Of a stretch of DNA of 64,000 nucleotides, positions 34,180 through 42,373 are shown one piece after another. Both the position numbers and the translations under genes were made by a program. The first letter of the stretch is position 1. Each line of letters opens with the position of its first letter. A model generated the notes under the pieces. It searched no databases, had not been told where the DNA came from, and saw only the letters and a list, made by a program, of their open reading frames with translations. The stretch comes from Clostridia bacterium. Its GTDB lineage: Bacteria; Bacillota; Clostridia; CAKSNL01; HGM11501. The stretch is taken from the NCBI GenBank assembly GCA_900766735.1, contig CAAFWO010000007.1, positions 17,261-81,260 on the forward strand, read 5' to 3'.

Positions 34180-35133
34180 ATGGATAGCTTTTTACTGTCG
34201 TTTAACCTGGTGTTTCCGATGTTTCTGCTTTTGGCGACAGGAAAACTCGCGCGAAAGACAAATCTCCTGACTTCTGAGAGTACGGACAGGCTAAACGCGC
34301 TTGTTTTCAAAATTTTTCTGCCGGTAAGTATATTTAAAAACGTTTACAATTCCTCCGTCAGCGATGTGTTTGACAAAAAGCTTATAGCGTTTGGCATTAT
34401 AAGCGTCACATTGTGTTTTCTTTTGCTCATATTGCTCACATCGGGCTGTAAAAACAGAAAAAGCCGCGGCGTGCTGATTCAGGGAATATACAGGAGCAAT
34501 TTTCTGATCTTCGGCCTTCCGGTTGCCGAAAGCTTTTATCCGGACGGGTCGCTTTCCGGGAAAGCCTCGGTTTTAATAGCAATCATAGTTCCGCTATTTA
34601 ACGGCCTTGCCGTTATCGCGCTTGAAATGTTTAAGGAAAATAAACAGAGCGGAATGAAGACGTTTCTGAACATATTGAAAAATCCGCTGATAATCGGCTC
34701 GGCACTAGGCTTTGCCGCTCTCTTTTTGAAAGAGGCAGGCTTTTTGCTTCCGGACGCGGTGTATAAGACCGTGTCGGACCTTTCTGCCGCGGCGACGCCG
34801 CTTGCACTCATAGCTCTGGGCGCAAGCCTTGATTTTTCGAAGATAAAAGGGGAAAGTAAATATTTGATATGGGGGCTTTTGGGAAAGCTCGTGCTCTCGC
34901 CGGCGGTTTTTATCGGTGCGGCGGCGCTTTTGGGCTTTCGCGACAGGGAGCTTGCGATAATCCTTTCGATGTTCGCCTCGCCGGCCTCGGTTTCGAGCTA
35001 CACGATGGCACAGCAGATGGGGGCGGACGACGACCTTGCCGCAGAGCTTGTCGTCATCGGCACGGCGGTATCGCTTATCACCGTGTTTTTGTGGGTGAGC
35101 CTCATAGCGTCGTCCGGGCTCATAAAATATTAA
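34180..35133 (+). CDS. AEC-family (auxin efflux carrier-like) transporter
   Basis: About 317 residues with ten predicted helices in two five-helix halves around a charged middle loop. Features of the family include MFLLLATGKLARK, NALVFKIFLPVSIFKNVY and the LALIALGASLDFSKIK and FASPASVSSYTMAQQMGADDDLAAELVVIGTAVSLIT segments. It probably moves an organic acid such as malate; substrate unknown. ATG 34180 is preceded by CGGAAGTGATT; GTG 34171 lies in the ribosome site. Confidence 0.9.
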   Translation: MDSFLLSFNLVFPMFLLLATGKLARKTNLLTSESTDRLNALVFKIFLPVSIFKNVYNSSVSDVFDKKLIAFGIISVTLCFLLLILLTSGCKNRKSRGVLIQGIYRSNFLIFGLPVAESFYPDGSLSGKASVLIAIIVPLFNGLAVIALEMFKENKQSGMKTFLNILKNPLIIGSALGFAALFLKEAGFLLPDAVYKTVSDLSAAATPLALIALGASLDFSKIKGESKYLIWGLLGKLVLSPAVFIGAAALLGFRDRELAIILSMFASPASVSSYTMAQQMGADDDLAAELVVIGTAVSLITVFLWVSLIASSGLIKY

Positions 35134-35146
35134 AAGGGGGGCTTTT

Positions 35147-35278
35147 ATGCAGAAAAGAATATCGGCCGTAATTTTACTTATCGCGTTTCTCGCGCTTATA
35201 GTTCTTCTGACGGTGAACGGAATTCCGAGCCGCGAGGAATATGAAGAAAAATTCGGAACGTCGGCCGCGGAGGAATGA
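35147..35278 (+). CDS. Small single-helix membrane protein
   Basis: 43 residues: basic start MQKRIS, a hydrophobic helix (AVILLIAFLALIVLLTV) and an acidic, soluble tail (SREEYEEKFGTSAAEE). AAAAGGGGGG directly ahead of ATG 35147 at ideal spacing strongly supports translation. It follows the AEC transporter stop by 13 bp and so is probably cotranscribed. No family recognised; it could be a membrane partner of the transporter. Confidence 0.6.
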   Translation: MQKRISAVILLIAFLALIVLLTVNGIPSREEYEEKFGTSAAEE

Positions 35279-35316
35279 AAAAAGTCAATATTGTGCAAAA
35301 ACAAGTCAAAAAAGCG

Positions 35317-35345
35317 TTGTTTTTATAAGTCGGCTTTGTTATAAT
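35317..35345 (+). promoter_or_regulatory. Sigma-A promoter of the sugar dehydrogenase operon
   Basis: TTGTTT (35317-35322), 17 bp, TATAAT (35340-35345). Confidence 0.7.
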
Positions 35346-35382
35346 AGCCTTAGAAACCAAAAAAGAAAAGGGGTATAAAAAT

Positions 35383-36546
35383 ATGGCAGATAATAATCTG
35401 GACGCATTTAAAAATAATGCGGAGGAAAAAACGACAGCTGATGACGGACGCAAGCTTAAGATCGGTATAATCGGAACAGGCTGGATCGCAGGTTCGCATA
35501 TCGTTGAGTATATGAAGATGCCTGACGTTGAAATCGTTGCCGGCGCGGATCTTGTTCCCGGCAAGGCAGAGGAGTTCTTTAAAAAGTACGGGGTTGAGGG
35601 CGCTCGCTGCTATCCCGACCATAAGTCGATGCTTGATGCCGAGGAGCTTGACGCGGTAAGCGTTTGCACATACAACAGAACGCATGCCGAGTGCACGATC
35701 CATGCACTTGAAAAGGGCGTCCCCGTTCTTCTTGAAAAGCCGATGACTGTTACCTTGAAAGAGGCGATTGACATCTGCAGAGCGGAGAAGAAGTCCGGAA
35801 AGATCGTTTCCGTCGGCTTCCAGCCCAGACTTGATCCGAACATGCAGATGATCAAGAAGATCGTTGATTCCGGTGAGCTCGGAAAGATCTATTACATACA
35901 GACAGGCGGCGGCCGCCGTCACGGTATTCCGACACCTTTCGGGACATCGTTCATCGAGGATAAGACAGCAGGTATCGGCGCACTTGCCGACATCGGATGC
36001 TATTCTCTCGACATGGTATTAAATGCGATCGGCTATCCGAAGCCTTTGACGGTGTCAGGCTACCGTTCGGATTTCTTCGGAAAGAATCCCGAGACCTATA
36101 CAAGAAAGGGTTATCCGGCAGAGTATGCGGATCTCTTCAGTGTTGACGATTTCGGCGCAGGCTTTATAAGACTTGAAGGCGGAATCATCTTAGACTTCAG
36201 AATTGCATGGGATATGCATCTTGACACACCCGGCGACACGATCATCATGGGCACAAAGGGATCACTCAGAATTCCTTCGACGGAGTGCTGGAACGGCTCT
36301 GTCGGCGGCCCGATGAAGATATATCATGATGTTGTCGGCGAGCCTACATATACTGAGGTTCCGATAGTTCCGAGCAATGTGGGGCTTTTCTATAAGAAGA
36401 TCCGTTCGTTCTTAGACGCTGTTAAGACAGGCGGAAAGGCACCTGTTCCGACAAGCCAGATCATCTATAACCAGGCTATCATCGACGGTATCGTCAAGTC
36501 CGCTAACCTCGGTCACGAGATCGAGATCGAAATTCCGGAGATATAA
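35383..36546 (+). CDS. Gfo/Idh/MocA-family NAD(P)-dependent oxidoreductase
   Basis: 387 residues. After a polar 25-residue N-terminal extension, the Rossmann fold begins KIGIIGTGWIAGSH. The catalytic-site EKPMTVT motif (Lys near 119) and the C-terminal beta domain with DIGCYSLDMVLNAIG are typical. Such enzymes oxidise or epimerise sugars and inositols. The next gene, a TIM-barrel isomerase, supports a sugar or inositol catabolic pair. Substrate unknown. Ribosome site AAAAGGGG. Confidence 0.93.
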   Translation: MADNNLDAFKNNAEEKTTADDGRKLKIGIIGTGWIAGSHIVEYMKMPDVEIVAGADLVPGKAEEFFKKYGVEGARCYPDHKSMLDAEELDAVSVCTYNRTHAECTIHALEKGVPVLLEKPMTVTLKEAIDICRAEKKSGKIVSVGFQPRLDPNMQMIKKIVDSGELGKIYYIQTGGGRRHGIPTPFGTSFIEDKTAGIGALADIGCYSLDMVLNAIGYPKPLTVSGYRSDFFGKNPETYTRKGYPAEYADLFSVDDFGAGFIRLEGGIILDFRIAWDMHLDTPGDTIIMGTKGSLRIPSTECWNGSVGGPMKIYHDVVGEPTYTEVPIVPSNVGLFYKKIRSFLDAVKTGGKAPVPTSQIIYNQAIIDGIVKSANLGHEIEIEIPEI

Positions 36547-36561
36547 GGGGGCGCTTTCTGT

Positions 36562-37401
36562 ATGAAAAAATTTAATGTCGGCCTTCAGCTCTACTCTGTA
36601 AGAGAAGATATGGCGAAGGACTTTGAGGGCACACTCAAAAAGGTCGCTGAAATGGGCTATGAATACGTTGAATTTGCCGGATATTTCGGCAAGAGCGCAA
36701 AAGAGATCAAGGAGATTTTGAACAGATACGGATTAAAGTGCATTTCCGTTCACCAGGGTCCCGCACCGTTCTTTGATAACGGATATGAAATTATCGACTA
36801 CTTAAAAGAGCTCGGAATCGAATATTGCGTTATTCCGTGGTATGAGAGAAAGAATCTTGAATACGGCACTCCTGTTTGGGATGAGACGATCGCGAATTTC
36901 AAAAAGTACAGCGAGGCTATAAAGTTGCGCGGCATGAAGATGCTTTATCACAATCACGATTTTGAGTTTGACAAGATCGACGGAAAGTGCATAATCGACC
37001 ATCTTTATGAGACGCTCGGCTCCGACATCGTAAATCCGCAGTTTGATACCTGCTGGGTTCGCTATGCCGGCTTCAATCCCGCAGAGTACATCGATAAGTA
37101 TGCCAACAGAGTGGACGTTATCCACCTTAAGGATTTTTCCTGCAAGCACCTTGCAGGCGGCCCGGCATATGCGCTTATCGACGGCGACGGCAACGAGATC
37201 AAGACCCAGAACAAGGAGGACAACGAGTTTAAGTTAGTTCCTCTCGGAATGGGCAGAAACGACTTTAAGGAGATATTGGAAGCGGCCGAGATAGCAGATG
37301 CTCACACGGTTATCGTTGAGCAGGATACCTCGGTTGACAGACCGCCTCTTGAAGCGGCCGAGATCAGCAGAAAATATCTTAAAGATACTTTCGGAATATA
37401 A
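36562..37401 (+). CDS. Sugar phosphate isomerase/epimerase (TIM barrel)
   Basis: 279 residues of the xylose isomerase-like/AP endonuclease-2 fold. Metal-ligand segments are visible: YEYVEFAG, YHNHDFEF, PQFDTCWVRYAG, VIHLKDF and the final Glu in VIVEQD. Cytoplasmic. It follows the dehydrogenase by 15 bp in one operon; together they resemble modules that interconvert keto-sugars or inositol derivatives, but no transporter is attached. Ends at a terminator. Confidence 0.92.
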   Translation: MKKFNVGLQLYSVREDMAKDFEGTLKKVAEMGYEYVEFAGYFGKSAKEIKEILNRYGLKCISVHQGPAPFFDNGYEIIDYLKELGIEYCVIPWYERKNLEYGTPVWDETIANFKKYSEAIKLRGMKMLYHNHDFEFDKIDGKCIIDHLYETLGSDIVNPQFDTCWVRYAGFNPAEYIDKYANRVDVIHLKDFSCKHLAGGPAYALIDGDGNEIKTQNKEDNEFKLVPLGMGRNDFKEILEAAEIADAHTVIVEQDTSVDRPPLEAAEISRKYLKDTFGI

Positions 37402-37406
37402 AATTT

Positions 37407-37440
37407 TTTCCGCTCGCTTTATGCGGGCGGAAATTTTTTT
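37407..37440 (+). terminator. Terminator of the dehydrogenase-isomerase operon
   Basis: TTTCCGCTCGC (37407-37417) pairs with GCGGGCGGAAA (37423-37433) with one G-U pair, followed by TTTTTTT. Confidence 0.88.
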
Positions 37441-37451
37441 CATTTTGGCAC

Positions 37452-37480
37452 TTGCAAAAAGGTGCGTGTTCCCTTATAAT
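37452..37480 (+). promoter_or_regulatory. Sigma-A promoter of the trehalase-family gene
   Basis: TTGCAA (37452-37457), 17 bp, TATAAT (37475-37480), 22 bp before GTG 37503. Confidence 0.8.
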
Positions 37481-37502
37481 AAAAAGAGATGCAACTTAAG
37501 AA

Positions 37503-38723
37503 GTGAAAATTTTGGAATTAAAAGAATATATTAAAAGCCATTGGTCGGACACTGTGCGCCTTGAGCGAAAGGGGAACGACCGCCTTGTCGGTCTTCCGTA
37601 TGAATATTTTGTGCCCTCGATAACAGGAATGTTTCAGGAGATGTATTATTGGGACACGTTCTTTTCAGCAAAGGGTCTTTTCCTTTCGGGAAGGGAGGCA
37701 CTTGTCAAAAACAGTGTTGACGATATGTTCTACCTTGTCGATAAATTCGGCTATATGCCGAACGGCAGTCATATGGGGCTCATCTCGCGCTCTCAGCCTC
37801 CGTTTTTGTGCATGATGGTATCGGACGTTTATGATGGCTATAAAGACAATGTTTGGCTTAGAACCGCATATGAGATGCTTAAAAAAGAGTATGATTTCTG
37901 GATGACAGAGAGGATCACTCCGTCCGGGCTCAACCGCTACGGCTATATTCCTAAGCGCGGAAACCCCGATGAGGACTTAAAGATGATAAAGTGGCGCCTT
38001 TCCGGGTACGATTTTTCCGGAAGGTCGGATCAGGACATCGTCGAAAACGTGATGTGCGACGCGGAGAGCGGATGGGACTTTAACCCCAGATGCGACATGC
38101 ACCAGACAGAGTTTAACTATGTTGACTTAAACTCAAATCTTTATATTTACGAGATGAAGTTATCCGAGTTTGCGAAAATACTTAACACCGGCGAGGAGGA
38201 GAAGTTTGCCGCTGCAGCAAAGGCGAGAAAAGAGAAGATTAGATCACTGATGTTTGACGGGGAGAAGTTTTTGGACTATAACTATAAAACAGGTGAGCAC
38301 AGCCGCGTGTTCACATGCGCTTCGTTTTTCCCGCTCTGGGCAAAGGCAGCAAGTGAGAAAGAGGCTGAGTCGACGGTTTCGAACCTTAAAAGGATCGAAT
38401 GCGATTTCGGCGTTGCGGCTTGCGAAAAAGGCGAAAGAAACGGCGTGATCTATCAGTGGGACTACCCGAACGGCTGGGCGCCGCTTCACTACATCGTCGT
38501 TCACGCGCTGGATAATTACGGCTACCGCGAGGACGCGGCGCGTATTGCGGAGAAATATACGGGGTCTATGGAAAAGATATTTGCCGAGACGGGCACGCTC
38601 TGGGAAAAGTATAATGTTGTGGACGGTTCTATTAGGGTTAACGACGAATACAAGATGCCGGAGATGCTCGGTTGGACCGCCGGAGTGTACTTAGACCTGC
38701 TTAATTACCTCGGCAAGCTTTGA
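37503..38723 (+). CDS. GH37 trehalase-family protein
   Basis: 406 residues, shorter than typical trehalases (about 500). Both trehalase signatures are recognisable: PSITGMFQEMYYWDTFF near 37 (PGGRFxExYxWDxY type) and QWDYPNGWAP near 319. The catalytic Asp sits in ESGWDFNPR and the catalytic Glu in WEKYNV. No signal peptide, so it is cytoplasmic. Alterations such as GSHMGLISRSQPP in place of the usual GSRxYYxxRSQPP suggest a substrate other than plain trehalose. The start is GTG 37503 or TTG 37512; neither has a strong ribosome site. Confidence 0.85.
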   Translation: MKILELKEYIKSHWSDTVRLERKGNDRLVGLPYEYFVPSITGMFQEMYYWDTFFSAKGLFLSGREALVKNSVDDMFYLVDKFGYMPNGSHMGLISRSQPPFLCMMVSDVYDGYKDNVWLRTAYEMLKKEYDFWMTERITPSGLNRYGYIPKRGNPDEDLKMIKWRLSGYDFSGRSDQDIVENVMCDAESGWDFNPRCDMHQTEFNYVDLNSNLYIYEMKLSEFAKILNTGEEEKFAAAAKARKEKIRSLMFDGEKFLDYNYKTGEHSRVFTCASFFPLWAKAASEKEAESTVSNLKRIECDFGVAACEKGERNGVIYQWDYPNGWAPLHYIVVHALDNYGYREDAARIAEKYTGSMEKIFAETGTLWEKYNVVDGSIRVNDEYKMPEMLGWTAGVYLDLLNYLGKL

Positions 38724-38784
38724 TTACTGGTAAAACTGCACAAAAAACGGTTAAATAGTTCGTGCAATTCTACTAAAAGAGGTA

Positions 38785-38813
38785 TTGCAAAAACATATAT
38801 GATATGCTATAAT
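38785..38813 (+). promoter_or_regulatory. Strong sigma-A promoter of candidate small RNA
   Basis: TTGCAA (38785-38790), 17 bp, TATAAT (38808-38813), with TGC forming an extended -10. No ORF follows before the terminator. Confidence 0.8.
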
Positions 38814-38819
38814 AAGACC

Positions 38820-38892
38820 ATAGCAAGTTAATACATATTTTTATTTCCCTCCTTTAAGCGTCGTGTTTGCCAGAACACGGCGCTTATTTTTT
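38820..38892 (+). ncRNA. Candidate small RNA with anti-Shine-Dalgarno motif
   Basis: A promoter with start near 38820 is followed, without an ORF, by an AU-rich stretch, the single-stranded motif UUUCCCUCCUUU (38844-38855) and a Rho-independent terminator whose 12-bp stem begins right after it. The RNA would be about 73 nt. CCCUCC is complementary to Shine-Dalgarno sequences such as the AAAGGAGGGA seen in this genome, so it may block translation of target mRNAs. This is a prediction from layout only. Confidence 0.55.
38856..38892 (+). terminator. Terminator of the candidate small RNA
   Basis: AAGCGTCGTGTT (38856-38867), loop TGCCAG, AACACGGCGCTT (38874-38885) with one U-G pair, then ATTTTTT. 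Confidence 0.88.
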
Positions 38893-38899
38893 GCTCCGC

Positions 38900-38928
38900 T
38901 TGACAGAAATCTGACATTAATGTATAAT
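38900..38928 (+). promoter_or_regulatory. Consensus sigma-A promoter
   Basis: TTGACA (38900-38905), 17 bp, TATAAT (38923-38928): a perfect match to both hexamers, driving the flavoprotein operon. Confidence 0.9.
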
Positions 38929-38971
38929 AATTTGCAGCGAATGTGTAAAATTTTAAGAGGGAGAAATAAAT

Positions 38972-39364
38972 ATGAAAAGAGTTTGCGCGTTTTTGCGGGA
39001 AGCAAAAAACTATTATCTTGCGACGGTGAATGACGGAAAGCCTGAGCTTCGCCCGTTCGGCACGGCAAATATCTATAACGGAAAGCTCTATATCCAGACC
39101 GGCAAGAGGAAGGATGTGTCAAAGCAGATCAAAAAGAATCCCTTTGTTGCAATATGCGCCGTGATCGGGGGCGACTGGCTCAGAATCTCCTGCGAGCTTG
39201 TGGAGGACGACGACCGCGAGGCGAGAGCCTCCATGCTCTTGGCCAATCCGGAGCTTATGCCGCTTTACGACCCGGACGACGGTAATATGCAGGTGTTTTA
39301 TATGAAGAACGCGACGGCGGTGTTCTCATCGTTCACAAAGCCGCGTGAGATCGTCACCTTTTAA
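38972..39364 (+). CDS. Pyridoxamine 5'-phosphate oxidase-family flavoprotein
   Basis: 130 residues, split-barrel FMN-binding fold: FLREAKNYYLATVNDGKPELRPFGTANIYNGKLYIQTGKRKDVSKQI is the usual core with the phosphate-contacting Arg/Lys region. Members bind FMN, F420 or haem and act as small reductases. The start has AAGAGGGAGAAA upstream. First gene of a three-gene unit (gaps of 12 and 2 bp) under a consensus promoter. Confidence 0.88.
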   Translation: MKRVCAFLREAKNYYLATVNDGKPELRPFGTANIYNGKLYIQTGKRKDVSKQIKKNPFVAICAVIGGDWLRISCELVEDDDREARASMLLANPELMPLYDPDDGNMQVFYMKNATAVFSSFTKPREIVTF

Positions 39365-39376
39365 GGAGGAAAAGTT

Positions 39377-40654
39377 ATGGAATACATAATTTATGTTCCG
39401 TTCGTTTTATTGATTTTTGGCGTTATTTTGATATTCGCCACAGGGTTAAAGCTCTTAGGCAGGATCATCTCGACGCTGGCGCTCTGTATGATTGCCGTTA
39501 CTGCGTGGATATTGACGGTGCTTATAATTGCGCTCTCAATGACGTATCAGACAATCTATATCGTGTCAGCGACAGCGTTTATAACGGCTGCGCTTGCGCT
39601 TTTCGTTTGCCTGGTCTGGGGTGCATTGGGGAAGAAAGCGGCATATATCCCGATAGTATCTGTCCTTTTGCTCTCGCTCATTGCAGCCGGCAGTACATAC
39701 GGCTATAAGCGCTATGTGGACTCCGTTCAGACCGTCGAAATAAAAAACAACGACATTTTGGTTTCGTACGCACCCTATTACGAGCTGACAAAGGTGGCAG
39801 AGCTTGACGGTGAGCCGTCTCTTAAGCTCGGCGTGGCAGACGGTGTGCCGAGAATGGACGGGGCGACAGCGCTTTATCCGGTATATTCGGCGTTCGCAAA
39901 GGCGGTATATCCCAAGAGTATGATAGACGAGATCGCACATTATGACAGCGGGGATGTTACTTACGGCTCAAGCGAGGTGCTTACCTGCACAACGACGGCC
40001 GAAGCATATGAAAAGATCGCGACCGGCGAGGCGGATATTATTTTCGTTGCCGGCCCGTCAAAAGAGCAGGAGGAATTTGCAAAGGAGCAGGGAGTCGAGC
40101 TCATTTACACACCCATCGGGAAAGAGGCGTTCGTCTTTTTCGTCAATTTCGAAAATCCGATCGCGGACTTGACTTTAGACGAAATTAAGGACATATATTC
40201 GGGCAAAACAAAAAGATGGTCGGATCTCGGCGTTTCCGGGTTCGGCAAGATACGCGCGTTCCAGCGCGATGAAGGGAGCGGAAGCCAGACAGCACTTATA
40301 AAGCTGATGGACGGCGAGCCGCTTGCCGTTCCGCCTAAGGAAGAGGTCGTCGCCGGGATGGGCGGGATAATCGAAAAGACGGCGGACTATAAAAACTATA
40401 AGAATGCGATAGGCTATTCGTTCAGATTTTACACGACCGAGATGGTGAATAACGACAACATAAAACTTCTTAAAATCAACGGTGTTTACCCGAGCGAGGA
40501 AAACATCGCGAACGGAAGCTATCCGGTAAGTTCGTATTTTTACGCGGTCACAAGATCGGACGCGTCCGAAAGCACTAAAAAGCTTCTTTCGTGGCTTTGC
40601 GGGCCCGAGGCTAAAGAGCTTATCAAAAAGACGGGCTACACCCCGATCGACTGA
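39377..40654 (+). CDS. PstS-like substrate-binding domain fused to four membrane helices
   Basis: 425 residues. The first 110 contain four hydrophobic helices (about 4-26, 31-53, 57-84, 88-108). The remainder is a type-2 periplasmic-binding fold of the phosphate-binding PstS group: TYGSSEVLTCTTTAEAYEKIATGEADIIFVAG, LTLDEIKDIYSGKTKRWSDLG and FQRDEGSGSQTALIKLM (phosphate-contacting segment), and GYSFRFYTTEM. No pstCAB genes lie nearby, so it may be a membrane-bound anion sensor rather than a transporter part. Typical PstS proteins are lipoproteins, so the multi-helix anchor is unusual. Confidence 0.8.
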   Translation: MEYIIYVPFVLLIFGVILIFATGLKLLGRIISTLALCMIAVTAWILTVLIIALSMTYQTIYIVSATAFITAALALFVCLVWGALGKKAAYIPIVSVLLLSLIAAGSTYGYKRYVDSVQTVEIKNNDILVSYAPYYELTKVAELDGEPSLKLGVADGVPRMDGATALYPVYSAFAKAVYPKSMIDEIAHYDSGDVTYGSSEVLTCTTTAEAYEKIATGEADIIFVAGPSKEQEEFAKEQGVELIYTPIGKEAFVFFVNFENPIADLTLDEIKDIYSGKTKRWSDLGVSGFGKIRAFQRDEGSGSQTALIKLMDGEPLAVPPKEEVVAGMGGIIEKTADYKNYKNAIGYSFRFYTTEMVNNDNIKLLKINGVYPSEENIANGSYPVSSYFYAVTRSDASESTKKLLSWLCGPEAKELIKKTGYTPID

Positions 40655-40656
40655 TC

Positions 40657-41202
40657 ATGGACTATACTTTGATAAGATCTGAAAGAAAGACCGTCTCCGT
40701 TTCAGTCAAAGGCAACGGAAGCGTTGTTGTCTGCGCACCAAAGGGGGCGTCAAGGGAGCGAATCGAAGGTTTTCTGCTCGCTCATAAAGAGTGGATCGAA
40801 AAAACGAGGGAAAAAGTCCTGCGCGAGAATGCGGAGGTGAAGCCCCTTAAAAAGGAGGAACTTTCGGCGCTTTGCGAAAAGGCGAAAAAGGTGATTCCTG
40901 AAAAGGTGCGCCGCTTTGCCGGGCTTTTGGGTGTGACCTACGGGCGCATCACGATCCGCACGCAGAAAACAAGGTGGGGAAGCTGTTCAGCAAACGGAAA
41001 TTTGAGTTTTAACGCGCTTTTGATGCTGATGCCGGACGAGGTGACAGATTCGGTTGTCGTTCACGAACTTTGCCACAGGAGGGAAATGAACCACTCTGCG
41101 GCATTTTACGAGCTTTTGACAACGGCATATCCCGGATATTACGAGTGCCGCGCATATCTTAAAAAACACGGCAGCGCAATAATAAAAAGGCTCGGAGGCT
41201 GA
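40657..41202 (+). CDS. YgjP-like zinc metallopeptidase-domain protein
   Basis: 181 residues of the DUF45/YgjP (M48-related) family: TRWGSCSANGNLSFNALLMLMP precedes the zinc-binding motif VVHELCHRREMNHSAAFYELL (HExxH with a third His). Cytoplasmic; physiological role not established. It begins two bases after the PstS-like stop, so translation is coupled. The terminator stem starts within its last codons. Confidence 0.92.
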   Translation: MDYTLIRSERKTVSVSVKGNGSVVVCAPKGASRERIEGFLLAHKEWIEKTREKVLRENAEVKPLKKEELSALCEKAKKVIPEKVRRFAGLLGVTYGRITIRTQKTRWGSCSANGNLSFNALLMLMPDEVTDSVVVHELCHRREMNHSAAFYELLTTAYPGYYECRAYLKKHGSAIIKRLGG

Positions 41203-41220
41203 GGCCTTCGAGTCTTTTTG
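41184..41220 (+). terminator. Terminator overlapping the end of the YgjP-like gene
   Basis: Arms 41184-41199 and 41204-41219 pair over 16 bp with two G-U pairs, with A and T tracts at the base. The stop codon is in the loop. Confidence 0.85.
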
Positions 41221-41275
41221 GCATTATCGGTTAAAAGGCGGGTGCAAAAGGCAGAGTTTTCTATTATATTTTCTA

Positions 41276-41304
41276 TTTACAAAACGGGGCATCTGGTGTA
41301 AAAT
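41276..41304 (+). promoter_or_regulatory. Sigma-A promoter of azlCD
   Basis: TTTACA (41276-41281), 17 bp, TAAAAT (41299-41304). Confidence 0.7.
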
Positions 41305-41333
41305 AGCATTATCAACTTTTTTGGAGATGCATT

Positions 41334-42044
41334 ATGGAAGAGAACAACAGCTTTTTAAAGGGTGTGGCGGCAGGAATGCCCATCTGCCTGGGCTACCTTT
41401 CCGTCGCTTTTGCATTCGGTATTTTTGCCGTAGGAAACGGGCTTACCATGTGGCAGGCGCTTTTTATGTCGATGGCGAACGTCACCTCGGCAGGCCAGCT
41501 TGCTGCGGTGCCGATCATAGCGTCGGGAGGAACGGTGTTCGAGCTTGCGCTCTCACAGGTGGTCATCAATATGCGCTATGCGTTAATGTCCGTCTCGCTG
41601 TCGCAGAAGGTCTCGGATAATGTCCGCCCGATCGACAGATTTATAATTTCTTTCATGAATACGGATGAGGTGTTCGGCGTTGCCTCGGGCTGCCGGGGGA
41701 GCGTCGGGCGAAACTATCTTTACGGGCTCATTCTAACGCCCTATATCGGCTGGAGCTTGGGAACGCTGATTGGCGCCGCCGCGGGCGATATTTTGCCATC
41801 TTCGGTCACGAGCGCGCTAGGCATCGCAATATATGCGATGTTTGCGGCAATCGTCATTCCGCCGGCCAAAAAGCACAGGCCGACGCTTTTGTGCATTTTA
41901 TTTGCCGTTGCGTTAAGCCTTGCGTTTTACTATATTCCGGCGCTCGCGAAGATTCCTTCGGGATTCTCGGTCATCATCTGTGCGGTGGCGGCAAGTGCGC
42001 TTTTTGCACTCCTTTGCCCGGTTGACGTTGAAGAGGCACAGTGA
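41334..42044 (+). CDS. azlC: AzlC-family branched-chain amino acid exporter subunit
   Basis: 236 residues, six or more helices. GVAAGMPICLGYLSVAFAFGIFA and the conserved MANVTSAGQLAAVPII and NMRYALMSVSLSQK segments are diagnostic. With AzlD it forms an exporter of branched-chain amino acids. ATG 41334 follows TTGGAGATGC. The next gene begins two bases after its stop. Confidence 0.93.
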   Translation: MEENNSFLKGVAAGMPICLGYLSVAFAFGIFAVGNGLTMWQALFMSMANVTSAGQLAAVPIIASGGTVFELALSQVVINMRYALMSVSLSQKVSDNVRPIDRFIISFMNTDEVFGVASGCRGSVGRNYLYGLILTPYIGWSLGTLIGAAAGDILPSSVTSALGIAIYAMFAAIVIPPAKKHRPTLLCILFAVALSLAFYYIPALAKIPSGFSVIICAVAASALFALLCPVDVEEAQ

Positions 42045-42045
42045 T

Positions 42046-42360
42046 ATGAAAAATTATTATGTTTACCTTCTCGTGATGTCGCTTGTCACATATCTTATCA
42101 GAATGATTCCGTTCGTGTTGGTCAAAAAGAAGATAAAGAACCGCTTTTTGCTGTCGTTTCTTTATTATGTACCCTATGCGGTTTTAAGCGTTATGACGAT
42201 TCCGGCGATATTTTACTCGACGGAGTACCGCATTTCCGCGGCGGTCGGATTTTTGACGGCGGTCGCACTCTCATATTTTGAAAAAAGTCTGGTCAGGGTT
42301 GCGGCGTTATCGTGCGTCGCGGTCTATCTGACTGAGCTTTTAATAAAATTTTTAGCATAA
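42046..42360 (+). CDS. azlD: AzlD-family exporter subunit
   Basis: 104 residues with four hydrophobic helices. It starts MKNYYVYLLVMSLVTYLIRMIPFVL, matching the AzlD N-terminus with its conserved TYxxRxxPF-type segment. Partner of AzlC. An upstream in-frame extension over azlC is rejected because it is out of keeping with family length. Confidence 0.92.
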   Translation: MKNYYVYLLVMSLVTYLIRMIPFVLVKKKIKNRFLLSFLYYVPYAVLSVMTIPAIFYSTEYRISAAVGFLTAVALSYFEKSLVRVAALSCVAVYLTELLIKFLA

Positions 42361-42373
42361 CGGGGGAAAGAAA

